DNA of 64,000 nt from Pseudomonas sp. MWU13-2100. GTDB lineage: Bacteria; Pseudomonadota; Gammaproteobacteria; Pseudomonadales; Pseudomonadaceae. The stretch is taken from assembly GCF_023242365.1 (NCBI RefSeq), contig NZ_JALLIX010000021.1:1-64000 (forward strand), read 5' to 3'. The position numbers and the translations under genes were made by a program. The notes below the pieces were generated by a model. The model was not told where the DNA came from, ran no database searches, and was given only the letters and a program-made list of their open reading frames with translations. The first letter of the stretch is position 1, and each line of letters opens with the position of its first letter. Positions 33,696 to 44,368 of the stretch are shown one piece after another.

Positions 33696-34076
33696 ATGCA
33701 CGCCATCATGCTCAAAGCCAAATTGCATCGCGCCGAAGTGACCCACGCGGTGCTCGACTACGAAGGTTCCTGCGCCATCGACGGCGAGTGGCTGGACCTG
33801 GCCGGGATCCGCGAGTACGAACAGATCCAGATCTACAACGTCGACAACGGCGAGCGCTTCACCACCTACGCCATTCGCGGCGAGGAAGGTTCGCGGATCA
33901 TCTCGGTAAATGGCGCCGCCGCCCACAAGGCCGGTGTCGGCGACCGGGTGATCATCTGCGCCTACGCCCATTACAGCGAGGCCGAGCTGGTCGATTTCAA
34001 ACCACGCATGCTGTATATGGCCCCGGGCAACGAACTGAGCCACACCAGCCACTCGATCCCGGTGCAGCTCGCCTGA
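33696..34076 (+). CDS. panD: Aspartate 1-decarboxylase proenzyme
   Basis: Produces beta-alanine for PanC. The 126-residue precursor self-cleaves between Gly24 and Ser25 (YEGSCAID) to form the pyruvoyl cofactor; the site is intact. Tyr58-type and NGAAAHKAGVGDRVI segments typical of PanD are present. The start at 33696 has AAGGA upstream; the longer frame before it is intergenic. It completes panB-panC-panD, with a 104-nt gap after panC. Confidence 0.96.
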   Translation: MHAIMLKAKLHRAEVTHAVLDYEGSCAIDGEWLDLAGIREYEQIQIYNVDNGERFTTYAIRGEEGSRIISVNGAAAHKAGVGDRVIICAYAHYSEAELVDFKPRMLYMAPGNELSHTSHSIPVQLA

Positions 34077-34324
34077 TCGCCATCCGACCGAGCACGCGAA
34101 AACGCCTTTCGGCCCCGAGAGTGCGAAAAAGTACCGAGTAAAGGTCAGACAAAGCCAAGACAGATGCAGGCGCGAGCGGTACTGTAATCGCCCCTGCATC
34201 ATTCAACCGTGCTGACGCAGGTTGCCGGACACTGCCAGCGACAAAAGCAGGACGTTCCGGCGTTTCTGATGTCCAAAAAGCCAAATGTCCAAAAGGCAGC
34301 TCTCGTAAAAGGAAACCCGCAGCG

Positions 34325-35989
34325 ATGGCGTACTACCGCACTCCTCACGACGTGACCGCCCTGCCCGCTTGGCAGGCGTTGAACCAACACCGCGACAACA
34401 TGCACGATTTCAGCATGCGCGAAGCTTTCAATGCCGATCCGCAGCGCTTCAATCAATTCACCCTCAGCAGCTGCGGGTTGTTTCTCGACTACTCGAAGAA
34501 CCTGATCACCCAGGAAACCCGCAACCTGCTGGTGGGCCTGGCCAATGAAGTCGACCTGCAAGGCGCGATCAAGTCGCTGTTTGCCGGTGAACTGGTCAAC
34601 GCCTCCGAAGGTCGCCCGGCCCTGCACACCGCCCTGCGCCGCCCGGTTGGCGACAAGCTCTCGGTCAACGGCGTCAACGTGATGCCCGACGTGCACAAAG
34701 TGCTGAACCAGATGACCGAGCTGGTCGGAAAAATCCACGACGGCCTGTGGCGCGGCTACACCGAGAAGCCGATCACCGACGTGGTGAACATCGGTATCGG
34801 TGGTTCGTTCCTCGGTCCGGAACTGGTTTCCGAAGCGTTGCTGTCCTACGCCCATAAAGGCGTGCGCTGCCATTACCTGGCGAATATCGATGGCAGTGAG
34901 TTCCACGAGCTGTCCGCCAAGATCCGCGCCGAGACCACCCTGTTCATCGTCTCGTCGAAAACCTTCACCACCCTCGAAACCCTGAAGAACGCCCGTGCCG
35001 CACGTGACTGGTATCTGGCCCAGGGCGGCTCTGAAGCGGAGCTGTACAAGCACTTCATTGCGGTCTCGAGCAACAACGCCGCCGCCGTGGCCTTCGGTAT
35101 CCGTGAAGAGAACATCTTCCCGATGTGGGACTGGGTCGGCGGGCGTTACTCGCTGTGGTCGGCCATTGGCCTGCCGATCGCCCTGGCCATCGGCATGTCG
35201 AACTTCAAGGAACTGCTGTCCGGTGCCTACACCATGGACCAGCATTTCCAGACCGCGCCGTTCGAACAGAACATGCCGGTGCTGCTGGCCCTGCTCGGTG
35301 TCTGGTACGGCAACTTCTGGGGCGCGCAGAGCCACGCGATCCTGCCGTACGACCACTACCTGCGCAACATCACCAAGCACCTGCAGCAGTTGGACATGGA
35401 ATCCAACGGCAAGAGCGTGCGCCAGGACGGTACGCCGGTGTCCACCGATACCGGTCCGGTGATCTGGGGCGGTGTCGGCTGCAACGGCCAGCACGCGTAC
35501 CACCAGTTGCTGCACCAGGGCACCCAGTTGATCCCGGCCGACTTTATCGTGCCGATCGTCAGCTTCAACCCGGTCGCCGACCACCACCAGTGGCTGTACG
35601 CCAACTGCCTGTCGCAGAGCCAGGCGCTGATGCTCGGCAAGACCCGCGACGAAGCGGAGCGCGAGCTGCGTGACAAGGGCCTGAGCGAAGCCGAGGTGCA
35701 GAAACTGGCACCACACAAGGTGATCCCGGGCAACCGTCCGAGCAACACCCTGGTGGTCGAGCGCATCAGCCCGCGTCGTCTTGGCGCCCTGGTGGCGATG
35801 TACGAACACAAAGTCTTCGTGCAGAGCGTGATCTGGGGCATCAACGCCTTCGATCAGTGGGGCGTCGAGCTGGGCAAGGAGCTGGGCAAGGGTGTCTACA
35901 ACCGCCTGACCGGCAGCGAAGAGTCTTCGGCCGAAGATGCTTCGACCCAGGGCCTGATCAACTATTTCCGCGGTCGTCATCGCGGTTGA
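34325..35989 (+). CDS. pgi: Glucose-6-phosphate isomerase
   Basis: A 554-residue isomerase linking glucose 6-phosphate and fructose 6-phosphate. Signatures are NIGIGGSFLGPELV (about 155-170), the PGI motif GGRYSLWSAIGL (about 270-283) and the C-terminal INAFDQWGVELGK with the active-site lysine. An AAGGAAACC site precedes the ATG. In Pseudomonas it serves mainly gluconeogenesis and exopolysaccharide supply because the Entner-Doudoroff route dominates. The 248-bp gap before it holds an 8-bp hairpin (GATGCAGG...CCTGCATC at about 34162-34200) and a short TGTCCAAAA duplication near 34270. Confidence 0.96.
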   Translation: MAYYRTPHDVTALPAWQALNQHRDNMHDFSMREAFNADPQRFNQFTLSSCGLFLDYSKNLITQETRNLLVGLANEVDLQGAIKSLFAGELVNASEGRPALHTALRRPVGDKLSVNGVNVMPDVHKVLNQMTELVGKIHDGLWRGYTEKPITDVVNIGIGGSFLGPELVSEALLSYAHKGVRCHYLANIDGSEFHELSAKIRAETTLFIVSSKTFTTLETLKNARAARDWYLAQGGSEAELYKHFIAVSSNNAAAVAFGIREENIFPMWDWVGGRYSLWSAIGLPIALAIGMSNFKELLSGAYTMDQHFQTAPFEQNMPVLLALLGVWYGNFWGAQSHAILPYDHYLRNITKHLQQLDMESNGKSVRQDGTPVSTDTGPVIWGGVGCNGQHAYHQLLHQGTQLIPADFIVPIVSFNPVADHHQWLYANCLSQSQALMLGKTRDEAERELRDKGLSEAEVQKLAPHKVIPGNRPSNTLVVERISPRRLGALVAMYEHKVFVQSVIWGINAFDQWGVELGKELGKGVYNRLTGSEESSAEDASTQGLINYFRGRHRG

Positions 35990-36028
35990 TCACCTGCTCC
36001 CGCAGTAGCCTGTGTGTACACAGGACCT

Positions 36029-36100
36029 GTGGGAGCGGAGCTTGCCCGCGAAGGCGCCCTTGAGGACGCCAAAAGCTTCGCGGGCAAGCTCCGCTCCCAC
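36029..36100. repeat. REP doublet with perfect 25-bp arms between pgi and acs
   Basis: 36029-36053 and 36076-36100 are exact reverse complements and identical to the REP arms at 31586. It lies between two plus-strand genes and could form a strong RNA hairpin, protecting pgi mRNA or limiting read-through into acs. Confidence 0.85.
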
Positions 36101-36173
36101 AAGGACCTGCGTCGACCTTTTATCCGCTTGAACCCCACTGCAACAGGGTGCACCCTTGAGACTTGTCGTAGAC

Positions 36174-36184
36174 AAGAACAAGGA
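36174..36184 (+). promoter_or_regulatory. Candidate Hfq/Crc-binding motif overlapping the acs ribosome-binding site
   Basis: AAGAACAAGGA matches AANAAYAANAA at 10 of 11 positions and runs into the AAGGA Shine-Dalgarno sequence 6 nt before the acs start. Bound Hfq-Crc would cover the ribosome site directly. Confidence 0.45.
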
Positions 36185-36190
36185 ATCGCC

Positions 36191-38128
<1,938 letters not shown>

Positions 38129-38134
38129 CCCCCG

Positions 38135-38157
38135 GGCGGCGAACACTGTTCGCCGCC
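38135..38157 (+). terminator. Perfect hairpin after acs
   Basis: GGCGGCGAAC/GTTCGCCGCC, a 10-bp GC-rich stem with a 3-nt loop, beginning 7 nt after the acs stop. It lacks a T tract, so it may stabilise the 3' end more than terminate. Confidence 0.5.
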
Positions 38158-38176
38158 TGATCGACCGAGCCCCACT

Positions 38177-39049
38177 ATGGAATTTCTTCGCAGCCGCATC
38201 GAAACCCAGATCATGAGCCTGACCGGCCTGTCCCTGGGCATGCTCGACCTGGAAAACCCCAAGGGCGACCCCGGCCTCTTCGGCCCGGACTCGGTGTGCT
38301 GGCAGGTCCATGGTGACTTCAGCAGCATGCTGATCGGCGGCATCAGCGCGTTGATGCTGCAAGCCCTGCACCCACTGGCGCTGGCCGGGGTCTGGGACCA
38401 TTCGAACTTTCGCCAGGACATGCTCGGGCGCTTGCGCCGCACCAGCCAGTTCATTGCCGGGACCACCTTCGGCTCACGCCAGGACGCCGAGTGGCTGATC
38501 GACAAGGTGCGCACCATCCACCTGCAGGTGGTCGGCACCGCGCCGGATGGCCGGCCCTATGCCGCCAGCGATCCGGAGTTGCTGACCTGGGTGCATGTGG
38601 CCGAGGTCAGCAGCTTTCTCAAGGCCCATCTGCGCTACCGCAATCCGCATTTGTCCGCTGCGGACCAGGACCGTTATTACGATGAAATCGCCCTGATCGC
38701 CGAACGCCTCGGCGCGCGGGATGTCCCCCGCTCACGCCAGGCCATCGCCGAATACCTGCAACGCATGCGCCCGCAACTGCTCTGCGATGCCCGCAGCCGC
38801 GAGGTGTTGCGCCTGCTGCTCGCCGCCCCCGCGCCGAGTCGCCTGGCCCAGCCATTCGGCAACCTGATGATGCAGGCCGGCATCGACCTGCTGCCGGACT
38901 GGGCCGGCGAGATGCTCGGCCAATCGCAAAACCCGCTGCAACGCCAGGTCATCCGCGCCGGCGTCAAACGCAGCGCGCCATTGTTGCGCTGGGCCATGCG
39001 CAACGGCTCCGCCCAACGCGCCAAACGCCGCATGGGCCTGATTCCCTGA
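38177..39049 (+). CDS. Oxygenase MpaB-family (DUF2236) protein
   Basis: A 290-residue helical protein with the DUF2236/MpaB signatures ALMLQALHPLALAGVWDHSNF near residue 55-75 and later a conserved His in VHVAEVSSFL. The family includes latex-clearing protein (Lcp), a b-type haem oxygenase, and MpaB. The conserved histidines suggest haem binding, but the substrate is unknown. No signal peptide is seen. It sits between acs and an rRNA methyltransferase-like gene on the same strand. Confidence 0.83.
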   Translation: MEFLRSRIETQIMSLTGLSLGMLDLENPKGDPGLFGPDSVCWQVHGDFSSMLIGGISALMLQALHPLALAGVWDHSNFRQDMLGRLRRTSQFIAGTTFGSRQDAEWLIDKVRTIHLQVVGTAPDGRPYAASDPELLTWVHVAEVSSFLKAHLRYRNPHLSAADQDRYYDEIALIAERLGARDVPRSRQAIAEYLQRMRPQLLCDARSREVLRLLLAAPAPSRLAQPFGNLMMQAGIDLLPDWAGEMLGQSQNPLQRQVIRAGVKRSAPLLRWAMRNGSAQRAKRRMGLIP

Positions 39050-39095
39050 AGGCTGGTAAACTTGCGCGCCAAATCCGACCCCCAAGGCGCCGTGC

Positions 39096-40112
39096 ATGTC
39101 TTCCTTGAACCAGGCGCTGCGCGCCGCCCTCGATCATCGCCAGGACCTGCTCGCCGAGCTGCACAGCCAGGGCACCGACTGCTATCGCCTGTTCCACGGC
39201 AGCCAGGAAGGCGCCGGCGGCCTGACCATCGACCGCTACGGCCCACAGCTGATGGTGCAGACCTTCCACCAGACCCTGGAGCGCGAAGACCTGCTCGCCC
39301 TGCACGCGGCGATCAACCAGTACCTGGCCCTGGACACCCTGCTGGTCTACAACGACCGCTCCCGGGGCAACTCACGGATCGATCGCGAAGACCCGGTCTA
39401 TCGCGCCGACGAGGCCGCCCTCGCCGACCTGGTCGGCCATGAAGGCGGTCTGAACTACCGCGTCCGTGGCCGTCACGCCGGCCAGGACCCACTGCTGTTC
39501 CTCGACCTGCGCAACGCCCGCGCCTGGGTCCGCCAGCACAGCGCCGGCAAGAGTGTGCTGAACCTCTTCGCCTATACCTGCGGCGTCGGCCTCAGCGCCG
39601 CGGCCGGCGGGGCCCGGGAGGTCTGCAACCTGGACTTCGCCGAAGGCAACCTGGCGGTCGGCCGGGAGAACGGCCAGCTCAACCCGCACCTGTCGCCGAT
39701 GGACTTCATCCAGTCCGACTACTTCCCCGCCATCCGCCAGCTCGCCGGCCTGCCCATCAGCCAGCGCCGCGGGCAGAAGCTGCCCAGCTACCAGCGCCTG
39801 GAACAGCGCCAGTACGACCTGGTGCTGCTCGACCCGCCGGCCTGGGCCAAGAGCGCCTTCGGTACCGTCGACCTGCTGCGCGACTACCAGAGCCTGCTCA
39901 AGCCGGCCTTGCTGGCGACCGCCGACGACGGCGTGCTGATCTGCTGCAACAACCTGGCGAAAGTCAGCCTGGAAGACTGGCGCGAACAGGTCCTGCGCTG
40001 CGCGGAAAAAGCCGGGCGCCCGGTCCGCGAATGGCAGGTACTGGCCCCCGCTGCCGACTTCCCCTCCCGCGACCTGCAACCGCCACTCAAGACCCTGGTT
40101 CTGCAGTTGTAG
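39096..40112 (+). CDS. Class I SAM-dependent methyltransferase, RlmI/RlmK-like
   Basis: A 338-residue Rossmann methyltransferase with SAM motif I VLNLFAYTCGVGLSAAAGGA (about residues 150-170) and the catalytic-loop motif LLDPPAWAKS, the arrangement of 23S rRNA m5C/m2G methyltransferases related to RlmI and the C-terminal part of RlmKL. The N-terminal region is too short for a full PUA domain and no RlmK THUMP domain is present. The exact target base cannot be assigned. Confidence 0.82.
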   Translation: MSSLNQALRAALDHRQDLLAELHSQGTDCYRLFHGSQEGAGGLTIDRYGPQLMVQTFHQTLEREDLLALHAAINQYLALDTLLVYNDRSRGNSRIDREDPVYRADEAALADLVGHEGGLNYRVRGRHAGQDPLLFLDLRNARAWVRQHSAGKSVLNLFAYTCGVGLSAAAGGAREVCNLDFAEGNLAVGRENGQLNPHLSPMDFIQSDYFPAIRQLAGLPISQRRGQKLPSYQRLEQRQYDLVLLDPPAWAKSAFGTVDLLRDYQSLLKPALLATADDGVLICCNNLAKVSLEDWREQVLRCAEKAGRPVREWQVLAPAADFPSRDLQPPLKTLVLQL

Positions 40113-40220
40113 GAATGACTCGCAAACACCCATTATTCCGTCGCGGCAAGGGCTTGCTTCGGAACCGCAAACGCATGCCATACTCCAAGGCATCTGCGAT
40201 TGAGAGAGACGACGCCTCAC

Positions 40221-43151
40221 ATGCCCAAAGGATTGAAATGCGCCCTCGGCGCCTTGTTGACCGGCCTCGCGCTGTACACCGTGCTCGGGTTCCTGATCAT
40301 CCCCGGCGTCGGCCTGCGCATCGCCAACCAGCAGTTGGCGCACTACGCCACGGTACCCGCCAGCCTGCAGCGCCTGGAGTTCAATCCCTTCAGTCTCGAG
40401 CTGACCCTGTGGGGGCTGAATATCGGTGAACCGGGCAAGGAACAGGTCGCCTTCGAACGCCTCTATGTCAATCTGCAGATCGACAGTCTCTGGACCCACG
40501 CCCTGCACCTGACCGATATCCAGCTGGACAAACCCAACACCGAGGTGACGTTCAGCAAGGACGGCACTCTGAACCTCGCCCAGCTGTTCAAGCTGCCGCC
40601 CAGCGAACCGACCCCGGCCGATCCCAACGGCAAGCCGTTCCCCGTACGCATCGACCTGATCGAAGTGGCCGGCGGACGCCTGCATTTCCAGGACCTGCGC
40701 CCCAGCGAGCCGATCGAATTCACCTACACCCCGATGGACCTGGCGCTGAAGAACCTCAGTACCCTGCCGGAAGACAACGCCGACATGACCCTGGTGGCCA
40801 TCGGCGGCGATAGCGGACGGATCGACTGGAAAGGCAACTTCAGCCTGGTGCCGGTCGCTTCCGAGGGCACGCTCAAGATCACCGACAGCCATATGAAAGG
40901 CTGGTGGCCTTATGTGCGCGATGCCCTGCCGCTGGTGCTGGAGCACGGCGTCGTCAACCTCAGCACCGACTACAAGTTCAGCCTCGCCAAAGGCACCGAG
41001 CTGCTGCTGAGCAACGCCGCCGTCAGCGTCGCCCCCTTTGCCGTGAAAGCGCCGGATGGGCGCCCGCTGGTGCGCCTGGAGCGCCTGGACCTCAGCGAAA
41101 CCAGCGTCGACCTGGCCAAGCAACAGGTGACGGTCGGCAAGATCCGCAGCAACAAGCTTGAAACCTGGGCCGCCCGTGAGCAGGACGGGCAACTCGACTG
41201 GCAGAAACTCTTTGCCGCGCAACCGGCCAAACCGGCGCCCAAGGAAGCCCCGGCCGCCTCCGACGCCAAGGCTGCAGCGCCGGTGCCGGCGCCGAGCAAG
41301 CCCTGGCAGGTCCTGCTCAAGGACGTGCAACTGCGCGACTACCGCGTACACCTGGCCGACCGCGTGCCGAAAACCCAGGTGGCCCTGGAACTCGGTCCGC
41401 TGAACCTGGACCTGGAGAATTTCGACAGCCTCAACCAGTCGCCCTTCACCCTCAAGCTCGACACCGGGCTGGGCAAGCAGGGCAAGATTCTCGCCAGCGG
41501 CGAAGTCAACCTGAACCCGGTCAGCGCCAAGCTCAAGGTCAATACCCAGGACATCGACCTGCGGGTCGCCCAGGCCTATGTCGAACCGTTCATTCGCCTG
41601 GAAGTGCGCAGCGGCATGCTCGGCAGCGACCTGGCGGTCAACCTCAAGAGCGTCGACCCGTTGGCCTTCAGCGTCACCGGCAAGGCCCAGGTCGACCAGT
41701 TGCACACCCTCGACACCCTCAAGAGCCGCGACTTCGTGAAGTGGCAGAAGCTGACAATCGATGGCCTCAACTATCAGCACGGTGACAGCCTCTCGATCGA
41801 CAAGGTCAACCTGCTGCAACCCTATGCCCGTTTCATGATCAACGATGACCGCACCACCAACATCGATGACCTGCTGATCCCGCAACCGCCGGCGAGCAAG
41901 TCGGCGGAAAAAGCCAAGGCACCCGCTGCCGCATCGAACAGCAAACCGCTGGGCATCCATGTCGGCGGCATTGCAATCAATGACGGCTCGGCCAACTTTG
42001 CCGACTTCAGCCTGACCCCGCACTTCGCCACGGCGGTCCAGCAGCTCAACGGCCAGATCGGTACCATCGACAGCCGCCAGCCGAAACCGGCGGACGTCGA
42101 TGTCAAAGGCAAGGTCGACCGCTATGCACCGGTGACCATCAAGGGCGCGCTCAACCCGTTCGACCCGATGGCCAGCCTGGATATCGCTACCAGCTTCAAG
42201 CGCGTTGAACTGACCACGCTGACCCCCTACTCCGGCAAGTTCGCCGGCTACCGCATCCGCAAGGGCCGGCTCAACCTCGACGTGCACTACCTGATCACCA
42301 AGGGCCAGCTGAAAGCCGAAAACAAGCTGGTGGTCGAACAACTGCAACTGGGTGAGAAAGTCGACAGCCCGGATGCCGTGGACCTGCCGATCAAGCTGGC
42401 GATTGCCCTGCTCAAGGACTCCGACGGCAAGATCTCCATCGAGCTGCCGGTGAGCGGCGACCTCAACAACCCGCAGTTCAGCGTGATGCCGATCATCTGG
42501 CAGACCCTGCGCAATCTGATCGTGCGCGCCGCCACCGCGCCCTTCAAGTTCATTGGCGGGCTGATCTCCGGCGGCGACTCCCAGGACCTGAGCAATGTGT
42601 CCTTCGCACCTGGCTCCAGCGAGCTGAGCGGTGACGCCCAGTCGTCCCTGACCAAGCTCGCCGCGGCCTTGAAGGAACGCCCCAACCTGCGCCTTGAGAT
42701 CGAAGGCACCGCAGCCCAGAACAGCGACGGCGCATTGATCGCCCAGCAGCGCCTGGAACAGGAATACCAGGCCACCTACTACAAGATGCTCCAGCGCCGT
42801 GGCGACAAGGTGCCGGCCCAGGCCTCGATGATCCAGGTGCCGGAAGGCGAGAAAGCACCGATGCTCGAAGGCATCTACCGCACCCTGCTCAAGCAGCAAC
42901 CGCCTGCCGAGTGGGCCAAGCTGGGTAACGCCGAACGTACCGCCAAACTGAAGGCCGGGGTGATCAGCGCCTGGAGCGGTAATGAGCCGCTGCTGCGCAA
43001 ACTGGGTCAGGACCGCGCCAGCAGCATCAAGGACTTCCTGGTGGACAAGGGGCAGTTGGCCGATGACCGCGTGTACTTCATCGACGCCAACCTCGGCGAG
43101 GCGCAAAAAGACGGTCGCGTGGTGACGCCGCTGCATCTGGATAGCGAATGA
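40221..43151 (+). CDS. DUF748 (AsmA-like) envelope protein
   Basis: A 976-residue protein with one N-terminal membrane anchor (about 8-28, ALGALLTGLALYTVLGFLII) and a very long periplasmic region of repeating beta-rich segments typical of DUF748 and related AsmA-superfamily proteins. An Ala/Pro/Lys linker interrupts at about 340-360, and a segment resembling an OmpA-type fold (FAPGSSELSGDAQSSLTKL) starts near residue 795. AsmA-like proteins are proposed to bridge the periplasm for lipid movement; a similar role is inferred. The ATG at 40221 is preferred over a TTG 21 nt upstream. A DUF2845 gene overlaps its stop. Confidence 0.87.
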   Translation: MPKGLKCALGALLTGLALYTVLGFLIIPGVGLRIANQQLAHYATVPASLQRLEFNPFSLELTLWGLNIGEPGKEQVAFERLYVNLQIDSLWTHALHLTDIQLDKPNTEVTFSKDGTLNLAQLFKLPPSEPTPADPNGKPFPVRIDLIEVAGGRLHFQDLRPSEPIEFTYTPMDLALKNLSTLPEDNADMTLVAIGGDSGRIDWKGNFSLVPVASEGTLKITDSHMKGWWPYVRDALPLVLEHGVVNLSTDYKFSLAKGTELLLSNAAVSVAPFAVKAPDGRPLVRLERLDLSETSVDLAKQQVTVGKIRSNKLETWAAREQDGQLDWQKLFAAQPAKPAPKEAPAASDAKAAAPVPAPSKPWQVLLKDVQLRDYRVHLADRVPKTQVALELGPLNLDLENFDSLNQSPFTLKLDTGLGKQGKILASGEVNLNPVSAKLKVNTQDIDLRVAQAYVEPFIRLEVRSGMLGSDLAVNLKSVDPLAFSVTGKAQVDQLHTLDTLKSRDFVKWQKLTIDGLNYQHGDSLSIDKVNLLQPYARFMINDDRTTNIDDLLIPQPPASKSAEKAKAPAAASNSKPLGIHVGGIAINDGSANFADFSLTPHFATAVQQLNGQIGTIDSRQPKPADVDVKGKVDRYAPVTIKGALNPFDPMASLDIATSFKRVELTTLTPYSGKFAGYRIRKGRLNLDVHYLITKGQLKAENKLVVEQLQLGEKVDSPDAVDLPIKLAIALLKDSDGKISIELPVSGDLNNPQFSVMPIIWQTLRNLIVRAATAPFKFIGGLISGGDSQDLSNVSFAPGSSELSGDAQSSLTKLAAALKERPNLRLEIEGTAAQNSDGALIAQQRLEQEYQATYYKMLQRRGDKVPAQASMIQVPEGEKAPMLEGIYRTLLKQQPPAEWAKLGNAERTAKLKAGVISAWSGNEPLLRKLGQDRASSIKDFLVDKGQLADDRVYFIDANLGEAQKDGRVVTPLHLDSE

Positions 43152-43447
43152 ACCGGGTCAGCCCGCTGATGTTCGGCCTGGCACTGGCGGTGCTCGCCGG
43201 CCAGGCCCAGGCCGACACCTTGCGTTGTGGCAGCCGGTTGATCAGCGTGGGCGACCGCAAGTCGGAGGTGCTCGACAAATGCGGTGAGCCGCGCTCCCAG
43301 GACCTGGTGGGCTACCAACGCAGCTTCGACCGACGCACCGAGGTGCAGATTGAAGAGTGGGTCTATCCGCAAAGCGGCGGCATGGTCCAATACCTGCGTT
43401 TTGTCGGCGGGCGCCTGGAGCGCATCGACAGCAAGCGCGGCAACTGA
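43148..43447 (+). CDS. DUF2845 domain-containing exported protein
   Basis: A 99-residue protein with a Sec signal peptide (cleavage after GQAQA, about residue 22) and a small domain beginning DTLRCGSRLISVGD with a second cysteine in DKCGEPRSQD, which could form a disulfide in the periplasm. It matches DUF2845. Its ATG overlaps the DUF748 stop (ATGA), so the two products are made together. Function unknown. Confidence 0.85.
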   Translation: MNRVSPLMFGLALAVLAGQAQADTLRCGSRLISVGDRKSEVLDKCGEPRSQDLVGYQRSFDRRTEVQIEEWVYPQSGGMVQYLRFVGGRLERIDSKRGN

Positions 43448-43454
43448 CCCCACG

Positions 43455-43548
43455 CCCCCTGCGGGAGCTGGCTTGCCGGCGATGGCACCCGTTAGAGCGA
43501 CGCAAGGCTCCAGGGCCTCATCGCTGGCAAGCCAGCTCCTACAGGGGG
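43455..43548. repeat. REP doublet, diverged
   Basis: CCCCCTGCGGGAGCTGGCTTGCC... (43455-43484) and its near-complement (43519-43548) form a long inverted repeat downstream of the DUF2845 gene. It belongs to a different REP subgroup from the GGAGCGGAGCTTGCC elements and resembles the one at 11986. Confidence 0.8.
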
Positions 43549-43578
43549 CCGTGCAAAGCGTCGATTTCGTCCGCCACA

Positions 43579-43612
43579 ATAAAACGGGCCCCGACGCATA
43601 ACGTCGGAGCCC
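43579..43612 (-). terminator. Terminator of the BON-domain gene
   Basis: On the minus strand CGGGCTCCGAC pairs with GTCGGGGCCCG around a 7-nt loop (one mismatch) and is followed by TTTTATT. It lies about 110 nt downstream of the BON gene stop. Confidence 0.8.
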
Positions 43613-43720
43613 GCGGTTGGTCACTCCCTGTGACCCGTCACCTGAACGTCAAGGCTCAGCAAGCGTATTGCAACACCACTTGCTTCCCCCTAAGGCGCGT
43701 TCAGGTGAAATCCATGCGTA

Positions 43721-44074
43721 TTACTCGGTTTTCAGGCCGGCGGCCGAAACGTCTTTGACACCTTTGATTTTCTTGGTGATGGCCACTGCCATGTCCTTCT
43801 GCGCGGAGGTCACTGGGGTCATGGATGACAGGGAAACCACGCCTTTGTTGGTTTCAACCTTGATGTCGGTACCCGGGATGCCTTTTTCGGTGATCAGGTC
43901 GGCCTTGACCTTGGTGGTGATCCAGGTGTCGGAAGTCTCTTCCTTGGCCTTGGTGACTTCACCGGCCGCGACAACCATCGGAGCTTGAGAAGTCGGTTGA
44001 GCGGCGAATGCAGCATTGGCCAAGGTCAGGGTCAGCGCGGTGGCAGTGGCGGCAGCGATAGCGAACTTCTTCAT
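43721..44074 (-). CDS. BON-domain periplasmic protein
   Basis: A 117-residue protein with a clear signal peptide (MKKFAIAAATATALTLTLANAAFAA) and one BON domain (about 48-115, DTWITTKVKADLITEKGIPG...VEVNKG-like strand pattern). BON proteins such as OsmY bind phospholipid membranes and are often induced by osmotic or envelope stress. It resembles a half-OsmY. GGAG precedes the ATG. An AT-rich stretch at 44163-44222 upstream is likely to hold its promoter. Confidence 0.87.
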   Translation of the reverse strand: MKKFAIAAATATALTLTLANAAFAAQPTSQAPMVVAAGEVTKAKEETSDTWITTKVKADLITEKGIPGTDIKVETNKGVVSLSSMTPVTSAQKDMAVAITKKIKGVKDVSAAGLKTE

Positions 44075-44316
44075 ACAAGTAACTCCTGTTCTTCTGGAAA
44101 AGTCTGCGCCGTAGTCCTGGCGGCAGGGTTATCTGTAAGGTTGCAGGCGCTGTGCCAACCCACGAAAACATAATAAAACCATACAAATCAATAAGTTAAG
44201 ATTTAACGCAAAAATCGTAATCGTGCAGATTGCATGACCGGTCGCCAAACTGCGTGCAAGTTGCGGGTTTGCGCGACGAGCACGCCGCGGGAACATGGGG
44301 CTTTTCCAATGCGCAT

Positions 44317-44345
44317 AAAAAAAGCACCCCGGGGGGGTGCTTTTT
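44317..44345 (-). terminator. pnp terminator
   Basis: Stem AAAGCACCCC/GGGGTGCTTT (44321-44330, 44334-44343) with a 3-nt loop, followed on the minus strand by a run of Ts. It is about 25 nt after the pnp stop. Confidence 0.9.
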
Positions 44346-44368
44346 CTCAGCGTGAAGTCCGAGCGCGA

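Noticed and set aside
39372..43136. A 1254-codon open frame on the minus strand across the DUF748 gene
   Set aside because: It is antisense to a well-supported gene and shows no family motif. Long antisense frames arise from the codon bias of GC-rich DNA.
44062..44090. A Hfq/Crc-like motif upstream of the BON-domain gene (AAGAACAGGAG)
   Set aside because: Two mismatches to the consensus, and most of the match is explained by the ribosome-binding site itself.
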